From Paenibacillus xylanilyticus (GTDB lineage: Bacteria > Bacillota > Bacilli > Paenibacillales > Paenibacillaceae): 64,000 nucleotides of DNA. Both the position numbers and the translations under genes were made by a program. Below are positions 10,160 to 19,700 of the stretch, piece by piece. A model generated the notes under the pieces. That model was given only the letters and a program-made list of their open reading frames with translations. It made no database searches and was not told the DNA's origin. Each line of letters opens with the position of its first letter. Positions within the stretch are counted from its first letter, which is position 1. The DNA lies in the NCBI RefSeq assembly GCF_013359935.1, contig NZ_JABMCB010000149.1:37435-101434 (forward strand). The letters run 5' to 3'.

Positions 10160-11413
10160 TTAGGCACTCTCTTCCTGCTTATCGTCCTTCGATTGGCTCA
10201 GTTCAGGCACAACTCTTTTCTCAACGACTTCTTCGGTAATCACACAGTTCGTAACATCATCACGTGAAGGCACTTCATACATGATTTCAAGCATGATGCC
10301 TTCAATGATCGCACGCAATCCACGGGCACCCGTGTTACGCTTGATCGCTTCCTTCGCAATCGCGAGCAATGCTCCTGGTTCAAATACCAGATTCACATTG
10401 TCCAGCTCAAGCAGCTTTTGGTACTGTTTTGTAAGCGCGTTTTTTGGTTCGGAAAGAATCCGTACCAATGTATCTTCATCCAAAGGCTCCAAAGTAGAGA
10501 TAACTGGAAGACGGCCTACGAATTCCGGAATGAGACCAAATTTCAACAAGTCTTCCGGCAGAACCATACCGAGGTATTCACCTGGTTTGAGATCTTTTTG
10601 TTCCGCAACGGTGTTAAAGCCGATGACTTTTTTACCGATCCGGCGTTTGATCATTTGCTCCAGACCATCAAAGGCACCGCCACAAATGAACAGGATATTC
10701 GTTGTATCAATCTGGATGAATTCTTGATGTGGATGCTTGCGGCCACCTTGTGGTGGTACAGATGCCACAGTTCCTTCCAGAATTTTCAGCAACGCTTGTT
10801 GTACCCCTTCACCCGATACGTCGCGTGTAATGGACGGATTTTCGGATTTACGGGCTACTTTGTCAATTTCATCGATATAAATGATACCGCGCTCTGCTTT
10901 TTCAACGTCATAATCAGCAGCTTGAATCAGCTTGAGCAGAATGTTCTCTACATCTTCGCCGACATAACCAGCTTCCGTTAATGAAGTCGCGTCCGCAATA
11001 GCAAATGGAACATTGAGAATTTTAGCCATGGTTTGCGCAAGCAACGTTTTACCGGAACCAGTAGGTCCGAGAAGCAAAATGTTACTCTTTTGCAATTCAA
11101 CGTCCTCAATCTTGCTCTGAGTATTGATCCGTTTATAGTGATTGTAAACCGCTACAGACAAAGACTTTTTCGCCTGATCCTGTCCAATGACGTATTGATC
11201 CAGAATGTCGCGGATTTCTTTTGGTTTCGGTATATCTTTGAGGTCCAGTTCTTCGTCATGACCGAGCTCTTCCTCAACGATTTCGGTACAAAGTTCGATA
11301 CATTCATCACAAATGTAAACGCCTGGTCCAGCGACCAGCTTGCGCACCTGTTCTTGAGATTTACCGCAAAAAGAGCATTTCAGCTGCCCTTTCTCATCGT
11401 TAAATTTAAACAT
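10160..11413 (-). CDS. clpX: ATP-dependent Clp protease ATP-binding subunit ClpX
   Basis: AAA+ unfoldase that feeds substrates into the ClpP chamber. The N-terminal zinc-binding domain has CSFCGK and CDECIE cysteine pairs. The AAA+ core has Walker A GPTGSGKT, Walker [10 protein letters not shown] and the sensor region. The ClpP-docking loop is of the IGF type (KKVIGFN). It is 417 residues with a Lys/Glu-rich tail. It starts 12 bp after clpP, so the two subunits are made from one transcript. Confidence 0.98.
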   Translation of the reverse strand: MFKFNDEKGQLKCSFCGKSQEQVRKLVAGPGVYICDECIELCTEIVEEELGHDEELDLKDIPKPKEIRDILDQYVIGQDQAKKSLSVAVYNHYKRINTQSKIEDVELQKSNILLLGPTGSGKTLLAQTMAKILNVPFAIADATSLTEAGYVGEDVENILLKLIQAADYDVEKAERGIIYIDEIDKVARKSENPSITRDVSGEGVQQALLKILEGTVASVPPQGGRKHPHQEFIQIDTTNILFICGGAFDGLEQMIKRRIGKKVIGFNTVAEQKDLKPGEYLGMVLPEDLLKFGLIPEFVGRLPVISTLEPLDEDTLVRILSEPKNALTKQYQKLLELDNVNLVFEPGALLAIAKEAIKRNTGARGLRAIIEGIMLEIMYEVPSRDDVTNCVITEEVVEKRVVPELSQSKDDKQEESA

Positions 11414-11425
11414 GAAACCACCCCT

Positions 11426-12016
11426 TTAGGAATTGATCGGTCTGCTGAGCACCTGGTCAATAATGCCGTACGCTTTGGCTTCTTCCGCACTCATGAAAAA
11501 GTCACGGTCTGTATCCCGCTCAATTTTCTCAAGGGGTTGACCTGTACGATCGACGTATATTTGATTCAGTTTCTGACGTGTTTTAATAATCCATTCTGCG
11601 TGAATTTTAATGTCCGCAGCCTGTCCCTGAACGCCGCCAAGCGGTTGATGAATCATCACTTCGCTGTTGGTGAGCGCGTATCGTTTGCCAGGTGCACCGG
11701 CTGTTAACAACAACGAGCCCATGCTAGCTGCCATTCCTACGCAAATGGTAGATACATCCGGCTTGATGTATTGCATCGTATCGTATATACCCATCCCTGC
11801 GGTGACAGAACCACCAGGTGAATTAATGTACAAGCTGATATCCTTCTCAGGATCGTCGGCTGCCAAAAACAAAAGCTGTGCTATGACAAGATTGGCTACA
11901 TCGTCATCAATCGCACTGGTTAGAAAAATAATGCGATCCTTCAGCAAACGCGAATATATATCGTAAGACCGTTCGCCTCGATTGGTTTGTTCCACAACCA
12001 TTGGCACCAGACTCAT
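11426..12016 (-). CDS. clpP: ATP-dependent Clp protease proteolytic subunit ClpP
   Basis: Self-compartmentalised tetradecameric serine protease. The Ser98 (AASMG), His123 (MIHQP) and Asp172 (DRDFF) triad is intact, and the 196-residue length is typical. AGAGG precedes the ATG. It forms an operon with clpX; trigger factor lies upstream behind a terminator. No CtsR tandem heptamer was seen in the promoter region. Confidence 0.98.
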   Translation of the reverse strand: MSLVPMVVEQTNRGERSYDIYSRLLKDRIIFLTSAIDDDVANLVIAQLLFLAADDPEKDISLYINSPGGSVTAGMGIYDTMQYIKPDVSTICVGMAASMGSLLLTAGAPGKRYALTNSEVMIHQPLGGVQGQAADIKIHAEWIIKTRQKLNQIYVDRTGQPLEKIERDTDRDFFMSAEEAKAYGIIDQVLSRPINS

Positions 12017-12078
12017 GAGACCAACCTCTTTTCTACATGTAATTAGACATAGGCTACCTGTAAAGCAAACCCAAATTC

Positions 12079-12107
12079 ATTCTAACACGTTCCTGTGACA
12101 ATGTCAT
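12079..12107 (-). promoter_or_regulatory. Predicted sigma-A promoter of clpP-clpX
   Basis: On the minus strand ATGACA (12102-12107) and TAGAAT (12079-12084) are 17 bp apart, each matching five of six consensus bases. The transcript would begin about 55 nt before the clpP start codon. Confidence 0.6.
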
Positions 12108-12249
12108 TTTTCACAAGTGGTGACAAGCATAAGTTAGTTTACTTTTTAGCCTGATCATATTTAACCATGTTTTCTATGTATGTGCAAATCGAAGGATTCC
12201 TATGCCGTTTAACCTTATTTTATTTGCATGGTGTACATAGGAGGGCAAA

Positions 12250-12294
12250 ATGTATTTCCCTATCCATCATAATAACCATCCATATTATTACTGA
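12250..12294 (+). CDS. Possible 14-residue His/Tyr-rich micropeptide
   Basis: A short frame starts at ATG 12250, five bases after a full AGGAGGG Shine-Dalgarno at 12239-12245, and ends at TGA 12292-12294. The predicted peptide is MYFPIHHNNHPYYY, with three His and four Tyr in 14 residues. It lies alone in the clpP-tig gap, convergent with tig, and a hairpin lies 33 bp downstream. There is no clear promoter. No known family can be named; the case rests on the strong ribosome binding site and unusual composition. Confidence 0.4.
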   Translation: MYFPIHHNNHPYYY

Positions 12295-12326
12295 ATCATC
12301 TATAAAATGGATGCCATAATTTAAAA

Positions 12327-12357
12327 ATAAGGCACGCAATGATTCACGTGCCTTATC
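12327..12357 (-). terminator. tig terminator
   Basis: An 11-bp stem (ATAAGGCACG / CGTGCCTTAT) followed on the minus strand by TTTTTAA lies 35 bp past the tig stop. It could also stop plus-strand transcripts from the micropeptide frame. Confidence 0.75.
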
Positions 12358-12391
12358 GTTTATTCAGCTGTATGTTACTTCACAGCTTGTC

Positions 12392-13732
12392 TTATTTTTC
12401 GTCAGATTCTGCAGCAGCTTCTTCAGCAGGAGCTTCAACCGGCTCTACAACTTTGCTGTTCTCAACGAGAACATCGATCGTTTTGCGCAGTTTAACTTCA
12501 TCGCGAAGGCTGTCCAGGGAACCATTGCTCTCCAGAATGCCACGAATCTCTTCAGCAGGACGCTTGTAGGATTCAGCCATTTTTTCGAGTTCTTGGTTCA
12601 CTTCTTCATCAGAAACTTCGATGTTTTCCGCTTTACCTACGGCTTCAAGAACCAGGTTGTTGCGAACACGTTTGGAAGCATCATCTTGCATCTGACCTCT
12701 CAGGTCAGCTTGTGTTTGACCGGAGAAGCTCAGGAACATTTCCAAGTTCATGCCTTGGTTGCGCAGACGGTTGTCAAAATCACGCATCATGTTTTGTACT
12801 TCGCTATCAACCATTGCAGAAGGGATGTCCACTTCAGCATTTTCAGCCACTTTTTCTACAACCGCATTTTCTTGAGCTGCTTTGAACTCATCTGCTTTGC
12901 GGGATTCCAATTGTGTTTTCAGGTCAGCTTTGTACTCTTCCAGAGTATCAAATTCGCTGACATCTTTTGCAAACTCATCATCCAATTCTGGCAATTGTTT
13001 GCGTTTGATTTCGTGTACTTTCACTTTGAATACCGCTTGTTTGCCAGCAAGTTCTGCTGCATGGTAGCTCTCAGGGAAAGTCACTTCCACGTCTTTGAAG
13101 TCGCCTGTGGACAGACCCACAACTTGCTCTTCAAAGCCTGGAATGAATGTATTGGAACCGAGTTCCAAGGAATAACGCTCAGCTTGTCCACCTTCGAATG
13201 GTACGCCATCAACGGAACCATCGAAGTCGATAACTGCAACGTCGCCGTTTTGTGCAGAAGCTTCGTCGATTACAACGAGTTCAGCGTGACGTTGTTGAAG
13301 ACGCTCAAGCTCTTCAGTCACTTCTGCTTCAGTTACTTCGCCTTTAGCTACAGCAACTTCAATACCTTTGTAGTCACCCAGGGTAACTTCAGGTTTAACT
13401 GTTACTTTCGCTTTGAACTTGAACGCTTGTCCTTTAGCGAATTGTTCGATATCTACATCCGGACGATCTACCGGGAAAATATCCGTTTGGTCGATAGCTT
13501 CTGTGTATGCTTCAGGAAGCAAAATGTCGATTGCTTCTTGATACAGGCTTTCTACACCGAAACGAGCTTCGAAGATTGGACGTGGAACTTTACCTTTACG
13601 GAATCCAGGTACGTTCGCTTGTTTTACTACTTTATTAAAAGCTTTGTCGAGTGCTGCAGTTACACGATCTGCACCAACTTCAACTTCAAGAACCCCAAGG
13701 TTCTTCTCTATCTTTTCCCAAGTTGCTTTCAT
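12392..13732 (-). CDS. tig: Trigger factor
   Basis: Ribosome-bound chaperone and peptidyl-prolyl isomerase that meets nascent chains at the exit tunnel. The N-terminal ribosome-binding signature GFRKGKVPR is present near residue 43. An FKBP-type isomerase domain follows (about 150-245), then the helical C-terminal chaperone domain. At 446 residues with an acidic Ala/Glu-rich tail it is of normal size. GGAGGGG precedes the ATG. It ends in a terminator before clpP-clpX. Confidence 0.97.
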   Translation of the reverse strand: MKATWEKIEKNLGVLEVEVGADRVTAALDKAFNKVVKQANVPGFRKGKVPRPIFEARFGVESLYQEAIDILLPEAYTEAIDQTDIFPVDRPDVDIEQFAKGQAFKFKAKVTVKPEVTLGDYKGIEVAVAKGEVTEAEVTEELERLQQRHAELVVIDEASAQNGDVAVIDFDGSVDGVPFEGGQAERYSLELGSNTFIPGFEEQVVGLSTGDFKDVEVTFPESYHAAELAGKQAVFKVKVHEIKRKQLPELDDEFAKDVSEFDTLEEYKADLKTQLESRKADEFKAAQENAVVEKVAENAEVDIPSAMVDSEVQNMMRDFDNRLRNQGMNLEMFLSFSGQTQADLRGQMQDDASKRVRNNLVLEAVGKAENIEVSDEEVNQELEKMAESYKRPAEEIRGILESNGSLDSLRDEVKLRKTIDVLVENSKVVEPVEAPAEEAAAESDEK

Positions 13733-13867
13733 TGTATACTTTCCCCTCCAAAATTCACATGTTCACGTAGGCGATCACGTACAAAATAACCATTTTAGTA
13801 TAAACAAGATTACATTCTTTTTCAAGGGGAATCCCTTGATGCGGTTTGAGGTAAACGTTTCCGGTCT

Positions 13868-14845
13868 CTATTGGCCTCCCAAACCAGCTGAAACAAACTG
13901 CTTCATAGAACGATATGCCTGCTCCAAACGGAAGCGCATTGCTCCGGTCACAGCATACATTGAGCGCGTATCTTCTTCGTCGTGCGAACCGCCCAGGCTG
14001 TCTGCAACGGTCATATGTAGAGCAGCTGCCCATATGTCTGTCATGGAATCATTCTCTTCAAGCATGGAAGCATAATCTCGGGTTCCATATACGGCCATCA
14101 CAAACTGAATCCACAGTTCCTGTGCAAAATAAAAAAGTGTCGGTTCGTGAACTTCCGTCTGATCAGCCACTCTTTCCAGAATGCGAACAATCTGAAGCGG
14201 GAAATCCTCTGGCCTGAGCGGTACCGTATCGATCTCCACTTCAACCTGTTCTTCTCCTCTTGCGAAGGTGATCATGCCCTGTGTACCTCGACGACGCAGC
14301 GTTTGCAGCACTCGGAACTGCAGCAGCGGGTGAAGGGACTTATCTGTCAACCAGCGAATCAGCGAATCATCTATCTCTGGCATATCCAGATAGGCCAGCT
14401 GCTCCAAAGCAAGCATGGTTTGTTCGGACAGTGGTTCCTCCATTACGGTGCGAAGCAGCTTATCCGCGTATCCCTTATCCTGCTCCAGCTTGGACCTGGC
14501 ATGCTGACGCGCCATGTCTTCCTCACTGATTTCCTCTTCTTCATGTTCATCTTGAACCACAGAGGGATCCTCTGCATAATGAGGGAAGGCAGCCTCAAGC
14601 CATTCAAGCAAAGCCCGCCATTCATCATAATGGCGCTCTTCCTGCCCCTGGCATTGCAGCAAAAAGCGGAGCAGATTCATTGCTTCACCATACCGCTCAT
14701 TTTCAAGCATGACAGTCAATTGAATCTGGTAATAGTCCAGCGTCTTAGGAAACAGCACGATATTGTTACTGTGCTCGTTTTCCGGGGTCGTGGATTCCTT
14801 GATAGGAGCACCTCCTCTATATCCTGAATCTCCAATCGGAATCAA
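13868..14845 (-). CDS. YsoA-like helical-repeat protein
   Basis: A soluble, acidic protein rich in helices, with ENERYGEAMNLLRFLL near residue 50 resembling a tetratricopeptide-type helix pair. Its place directly upstream of tig matches Bacillus ysoA, a TPR protein, so it is called YsoA-like mainly on synteny. The function is unknown. The start is doubtful: ATG 14845 has no ribosome binding site, whereas a perfect AGAGGAGG lies seven bases before an in-frame ATC at 14801-14803. The true N-terminus may therefore be at that ATC, 14 codons further in. Confidence 0.7.
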   Translation of the reverse strand: MIPIGDSGYRGGAPIKESTTPENEHSNNIVLFPKTLDYYQIQLTVMLENERYGEAMNLLRFLLQCQGQEERHYDEWRALLEWLEAAFPHYAEDPSVVQDEHEEEEISEEDMARQHARSKLEQDKGYADKLLRTVMEEPLSEQTMLALEQLAYLDMPEIDDSLIRWLTDKSLHPLLQFRVLQTLRRRGTQGMITFARGEEQVEVEIDTVPLRPEDFPLQIVRILERVADQTEVHEPTLFYFAQELWIQFVMAVYGTRDYASMLEENDSMTDIWAAALHMTVADSLGGSHDEEDTRSMYAVTGAMRFRLEQAYRSMKQFVSAGLGGQ

Positions 14846-14984
14846 TCATAAATAGATGTATATTAAACGAAAATCGATCTATTTTCTGAGTTCTCCTGAT
14901 ATTCTAACATAACCGTAAATATAATGAAAAAAACGTCATCTACCGCCAAACATCATATACGAAAAACATATTAAAACAAAACAC

Positions 14985-15013
14985 TTGATATTCATATTTA
15001 TTTATGATAAAAT
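14985..15013 (+). promoter_or_regulatory. Promoter of the first tRNA-Arg
   Basis: TTGATA (14985-14990) and TAAAAT (15008-15013) are separated by 17 bp, 24 bp before the tRNA. It is a close match to sigma-A promoters in an AT-rich stretch. Confidence 0.7.
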
Positions 15014-15036
15014 CATTTTTGCTTGAAAAATTTCAT

Positions 15037-15096
<60 letters not shown>

Positions 15097-15110
<14 letters not shown>

Positions 15111-15287
15111 TATTAAGAAAAGCTTCCTTCGGGAAGCTTTTTTTGCGTTCTGGGGATGAGAACCCCTATGGTTCGTCGGAGCATCGTCTTCGTTAGCATC
15201 ACTTCGCAGTCTCGACTGGCAGGAGAGTATCCCTTCTGGGACGTATTAAGAAAAGCTTCCTTCGGGAAGCTTTTTCCGTTCTGGGGT
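15097..15287 (+). repeat. Tandem repeat derived from the tRNA-Arg 3' end (left array)
   Basis: The tRNA 3' end TCCCTTCTGGGACG (15097-15110) recurs at 15230-15243, giving a 133-bp period. The copied part continues through the terminator hairpin (15118-15144, again 15251-15275) and stops at 15287. The spacer carries further short inverted repeats: GGGG..CCCC and CAGTCTCGACTG. It resembles the right array at 22726-22986 in inverted orientation. Confidence 0.85.
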
Positions 15288-15315
15288 GTATTTCGGCCAA
15301 CTCCGTTGTCCGATG

Positions 15316-15366
15316 TTGACACCGAATGTTATGCTTGTTGTGTATACGCATGTATCAAAGTATACA
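15316..15366 (+). promoter_or_regulatory. Promoter and possible operator of the MFS gene
   Basis: TTGACA (15316-15321) is followed after 19 bp by TGTATA (15341-15346). The -10 is part of an inverted repeat, TGTATAC (15341-15347) and GTATACA (15360-15366), so a dimeric repressor bound there would cover the promoter. The regulator is not in the window. Confidence 0.45.
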
Positions 15367-15399
15367 TATTAGAAAAAATAAATAACAGGAGATTTACCT

Positions 15400-16635
15400 A
15401 TGCCATCTTCTTTACATCAACATTCATCTGATCAAGCAGTTATGGACAGCTCCTCATCGTCCATGAAACTCGGGCTTCTTCTTACGGGTATTATCTTCAT
15501 CGCAGCTACGATGCGGTCACCGATTACAGCGACAGGCCCTATCGTTGAACTGATTCGCTCCGATACAGGCATAAGCCATACCATGGCCGGGTTGCTTACA
15601 TCACTGCCTTTGCTTGCGTTTGCTGCAATTTCTCCGTTTGCCCCACATCTGGCAAAAAGATTTGGTCTGGAAGCAGCACTGCTTACTGCTATCATTATTG
15701 TAACCTTGGGCATAGCCCTCCGTTTTTTACCGTCAGTCCCTGCACTTTTTGCAGGTACAGCCATCCTCGGATGCGGGATTGCTCTAAGTAATGTGTTACT
15801 TCCAAGTCTAATTAAGCGGGACTTCCCATTACGAGTAGGACTCGTTACTGGTCTGTATTCCGTGTCCATGAATATATGGGGTGCTATAGCTTCTGGAATT
15901 AGCGTTCCGGCAGCAGGCTTAACCTCCATGGGTTGGCATGCCTCACTCGGAATGTGGGCTGTGCTCTCGATCCTGGCTCTCATTTTGTGGCTGCCCCACG
16001 TTCGTAATGGACGCCGCGGAGAAGTTTATGTAGCCTCCCGAAAGACCGAGAAACCGGTTCGGCTTCGCTCCTCTTCTCTCGCTTGGTACATCACGCTTTT
16101 CATGGGATTGCAATCGTTGATATTTTACTCGACCATTACATGGCTGCCTGAAATTTTGTCTAATCAGGGCTTTAACCCTTCTTCAGCAGGCTTGATGCTA
16201 TCCATGATGCAAATGGTCAGCGTTCCAGTAACGTTTATTATTCCTATTCTGGCGGGACGAATGAAGGATCAGCGTATGCTGACGGCCATTACCTGTATGT
16301 GTCTCATTTTGGGATATGCGTTCCTGCTAAGCGGTATCTCATCAATGGTTACGATCGGGGTTGCTCTCGCTGGCATTGGGGGCGGTGCTTCATTTGGTCT
16401 GGTTACCATGTTTTTTGTACTTCGCACAGCTGACGCCAGACAAGCCGCAGGTTTATCAGGAATGGCTCAATCGTTCGGATATATGTTGGCCGCCGGAGGG
16501 CCCTTGTTATTCGGTTTAATCCATGATTGGACTGAGGGCTGGACTATTCCTTTGCTTCTGCAGGTTACGCTCGCCGTCCTATTGTTACTCATGGGTCTGA
16601 AGGCCAGCGCGAATCGTTTGATTGGCTCTCCGTGA
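15400..16635 (+). CDS. MFS transporter, CynX/NimT-type
   Basis: A 411-residue membrane protein with about 12 hydrophobic segments and a short polar N-terminus. The segment ATMRSPITATGPIV in helix 1 and the general pattern match the CynX/NimT/YycB (cyanate / 2-nitroimidazole) branch of the major facilitator superfamily. The substrate cannot be read from the sequence. CAGGAG lies eight bases before the ATG. It is a single gene with its own promoter and a shared terminator, lying inside the tRNA-bounded segment. Confidence 0.88.
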   Translation: MPSSLHQHSSDQAVMDSSSSSMKLGLLLTGIIFIAATMRSPITATGPIVELIRSDTGISHTMAGLLTSLPLLAFAAISPFAPHLAKRFGLEAALLTAIIIVTLGIALRFLPSVPALFAGTAILGCGIALSNVLLPSLIKRDFPLRVGLVTGLYSVSMNIWGAIASGISVPAAGLTSMGWHASLGMWAVLSILALILWLPHVRNGRRGEVYVASRKTEKPVRLRSSSLAWYITLFMGLQSLIFYSTITWLPEILSNQGFNPSSAGLMLSMMQMVSVPVTFIIPILAGRMKDQRMLTAITCMCLILGYAFLLSGISSMVTIGVALAGIGGGASFGLVTMFFVLRTADARQAAGLSGMAQSFGYMLAAGGPLLFGLIHDWTEGWTIPLLLQVTLAVLLLLMGLKASANRLIGSP

Positions 16636-16655
16636 GATAAAATATAACGTCCATT

Positions 16656-16698
16656 GTATATAAAGAGACCTTCCATGATGGAAGGTCTCTTTATATAC
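16656..16698. terminator. Bidirectional terminator between MFS gene and subtilase
   Basis: A perfect 19-bp stem (GTATATAAAGAGACCTTCC and its complement) around a five-base loop. A/T-rich arms give usable T-tracts in both directions for the two convergent genes. Confidence 0.85.
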
Positions 16699-16728
16699 TT
16701 CAATAATGTTGTACGCCACATTGTGAAA

Positions 16729-19700
16729 TTAAATTTTGTCTAGATGTTCAAGCAGACGGTATAGAATAACAGATACCTGCGCGCGGGTTGAAGTGGCCTT
16801 TGGAGCAAATTGATTGCCTGACATCCCTTTTACCAACCCATTCTCCACCGCAAAAGCTACTGCAGATTTCGCTTCATCCGAAATTTGATCTCCATCTTTG
16901 AAACTAATGGATGTCGGTCCTTGTTCCAACTCCAATGCGTCTGCGATCATCATGACCATTTTCTCACGGGTCAACTGATCCTGTGCACCCGCTTCTTTGC
17001 TTCGTGTTTCCCAATCGATACCCGTTCCAAATATACGGTCGAGTAGCGTTGCAAATTCTGCATGAGAAATGGTGCTATTAGGTGAAAATACACTTGCACT
17101 CATACCTTTGGCAATTTGCTGGGATGCAATAACTTCAATTTCATCTTTGGCCCAGTGGCCCGTAATATCTCCAAAAGTTACGTCATTTTCCACTACAGCG
17201 TATGCCCCTGGCTCTGTAACACTGAACTCTAACTGCCCTTTTTGAGACACATTGGACAATGATGCAGGCTGCCATGCATCTTCTGTTGTTTGGTGGTAAG
17301 CAATGACTTTTCGTGGGTCTTTCACAGACTTCGCATCATATTTCAAAGTAAGGCTAATGTTGTGCTTAAATGTTTCTGCATTATGATCGATGGACACAAT
17401 TTTTGAGACAATGTTTACGTTCTGCTTTTCCGCTTGTTCGTCTAATACATGCAGCTTTAGGCTAAATCCGTTGGACGTTATAAAATCCGTTAGAGAAGTA
17501 GCGGGAATGGACACATTAAACGTTTGACCTTCAATAATTAAGTTTTTGCCAGCCGCTTGAAGCTTATCAGCAATAGACTTACTTAATGTCAGTTCCACTT
17601 GACTGTATTTCTCGAACTCTATACCGGAAACATCCAGCTTCACTTCTTGTCCATCACCCAGCAATTGTGTATTGATGACGGTTTCGGAGAGTGCCGCTGT
17701 GGCTTGTATAGTTCCGTCAGCATTTTTCTTCTCAGATAGAGATGCATCGCCAATAACTGTTGAAGCCGGTGCTGGTGTTGGCGACGATGCAGAGCTTGAT
17801 CCCCCTGAAGATCCTGAACCAGATCCTGGGGATGGCGTGCTCGGCTTAGGAACTTGCGGATCAGGATCTTTTTTTACAGTCAGAGAGGTTGAAGATGTTC
17901 CAACCAACCCTTGAAGATCTTCAATAGCGAATTCCACACTATATTTTCCTGCTGGCAATTCCCCGAGACTAATCCTAAATGAACCATCTGATTCTACTTC
18001 AAAGCTTCCTTCTTTAATCTTTTTATCTGTAGAATCTTTGACGGTATAGCCAGACTTCAAGGATTTGGTTACATCAAGATCATAATCCCATCCACTTTTA
18101 AGAGCAGGAGCAACCGTTATATACAAATCCTCAACAGTTCCCATAAGAGAATCCTTACCCATTTGCTGTATTTCCAGCGTCTCAGGCACTTTTACAACCG
18201 GAGCTTCTGTTTTCACCAAGAATGGAGGGGTATCTTCCCGATATGTCTTTCCATCAGTACCTCTAGATGTGATATCAACGGTATACAAGCCATCCGGAAT
18301 AGCTGTCTCTTGCTCCGTTGTATAATCTACATATTGTCCGTCCCAGGCAAGTTTATATCTCGCATTTGCATTGAAGGTATAATTGGCACCATATATAGAT
18401 CCAATATACCCATCCTGATAAAAACCACCATCCGGATTAAGACCGTCAAAAATTTCAATAAGTGCGAAATTCATTGGGTTATGGAATTCCATAAATACAT
18501 CGAGTGTATCCAGCGTGCCATCGGCATTCAATGGATAATGGAACGGGTTCGTTTCATTGCCATACTTCGTTTCGATGTATTTGATGCCGGATTCTGTCAG
18601 ATTGAAGTGAGCCACGTACGGCACACTATACGTTTTTGCTTCATGACTGAATTGGAGATATCCTTGGGCTTCTCCTACAGTAGTCACGCCTTTTGGCACC
18701 GTAATCGTCACCTGTACCTCTTCTTCTCCATTCAACGCAAAGGACGTTTTATCCATGGAAACCGATACGCCATTTACAGAACGTGTAGGGTTGACCGTTA
18801 CGGAATATTCCCCGCCTACTCCTTTTAGCGACTGCACCTTGAGCGTTTTACTGACCGTTTTCTCGTCTGTGCTCAGGAAGTTGCCGAAATTGACGCTACC
18901 CGTAATGTTTTCCTTTTCGACTGCCTCGCCGCTCTCGGTGTATTTTGTCACGTCCATGACTTTAACAAAAGTTTCAGGGTCAATCGTTTCCAGTGCTTGA
19001 ATACGGCCAGCGCCTTGATCGAATACGTCATATAGAGCTGTATCCAGCACTTTGGTATTGTTCATGAGAGCAACCTTAATATCAAAAGGAGTCCAGTCCG
19101 GATGCTTCTCAATGAGTAATGCAATCAGTCCTGCTACATGAGGAGTAGCCATACTCGTGCCTGTTTTGCGATCATAAGCCTGTGCATAATCTGCTCCAGG
19201 CTCATCCTTCCCGTAGGCAGGAATCGTAGACAAGATGCTTGTACCCGGGGCAACCACATCTGGCTTGATATCCAATGTTACTTTGGCAGGTCCGCGGGAG
19301 CTGGAGTCATACATGTCATCTCCAGGCGTTTGATCATGGACAAAATCACTGAAGCTTACTTCAACCAGTTCTCCCGCATCCAGCTGAGCCTTGATCCCTT
19401 CACCATCTTCTTTGGACATACTGAGTGTCGGAATAAGTTCAAAGTTATCACCCAAGCTTAGACCAATCGGACCTGGAAGATTGTTATACACAATGACGGC
19501 CACTGCGCCAGCCGCTTTCGCATTGGCTACCTTCTCCACAAATGCCAGCTCACCCCGCTGTACAAATGCAACTTTCCCTGCAAAATCCTTGCCTTCGAAG
19601 TCGGTTGGTTTCCCGAGCCCGGCAAACTCAAGCTCATATTGCCCTGTCAGAACATCTTCAGGATCTGCTGAAAGGTTCCAGCCCATTACGTCCAGACGAT

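Noticed and set aside
12017..12120. CtsR operator before clpP
   Set aside because: No tandem GGTCAAA-type heptads could be found around the predicted promoter.
12593..13789. Plus-strand 398-codon frame rich in Phe and Cys
   Set aside because: It is antisense to the clear tig gene and has no ribosome binding site or domain.
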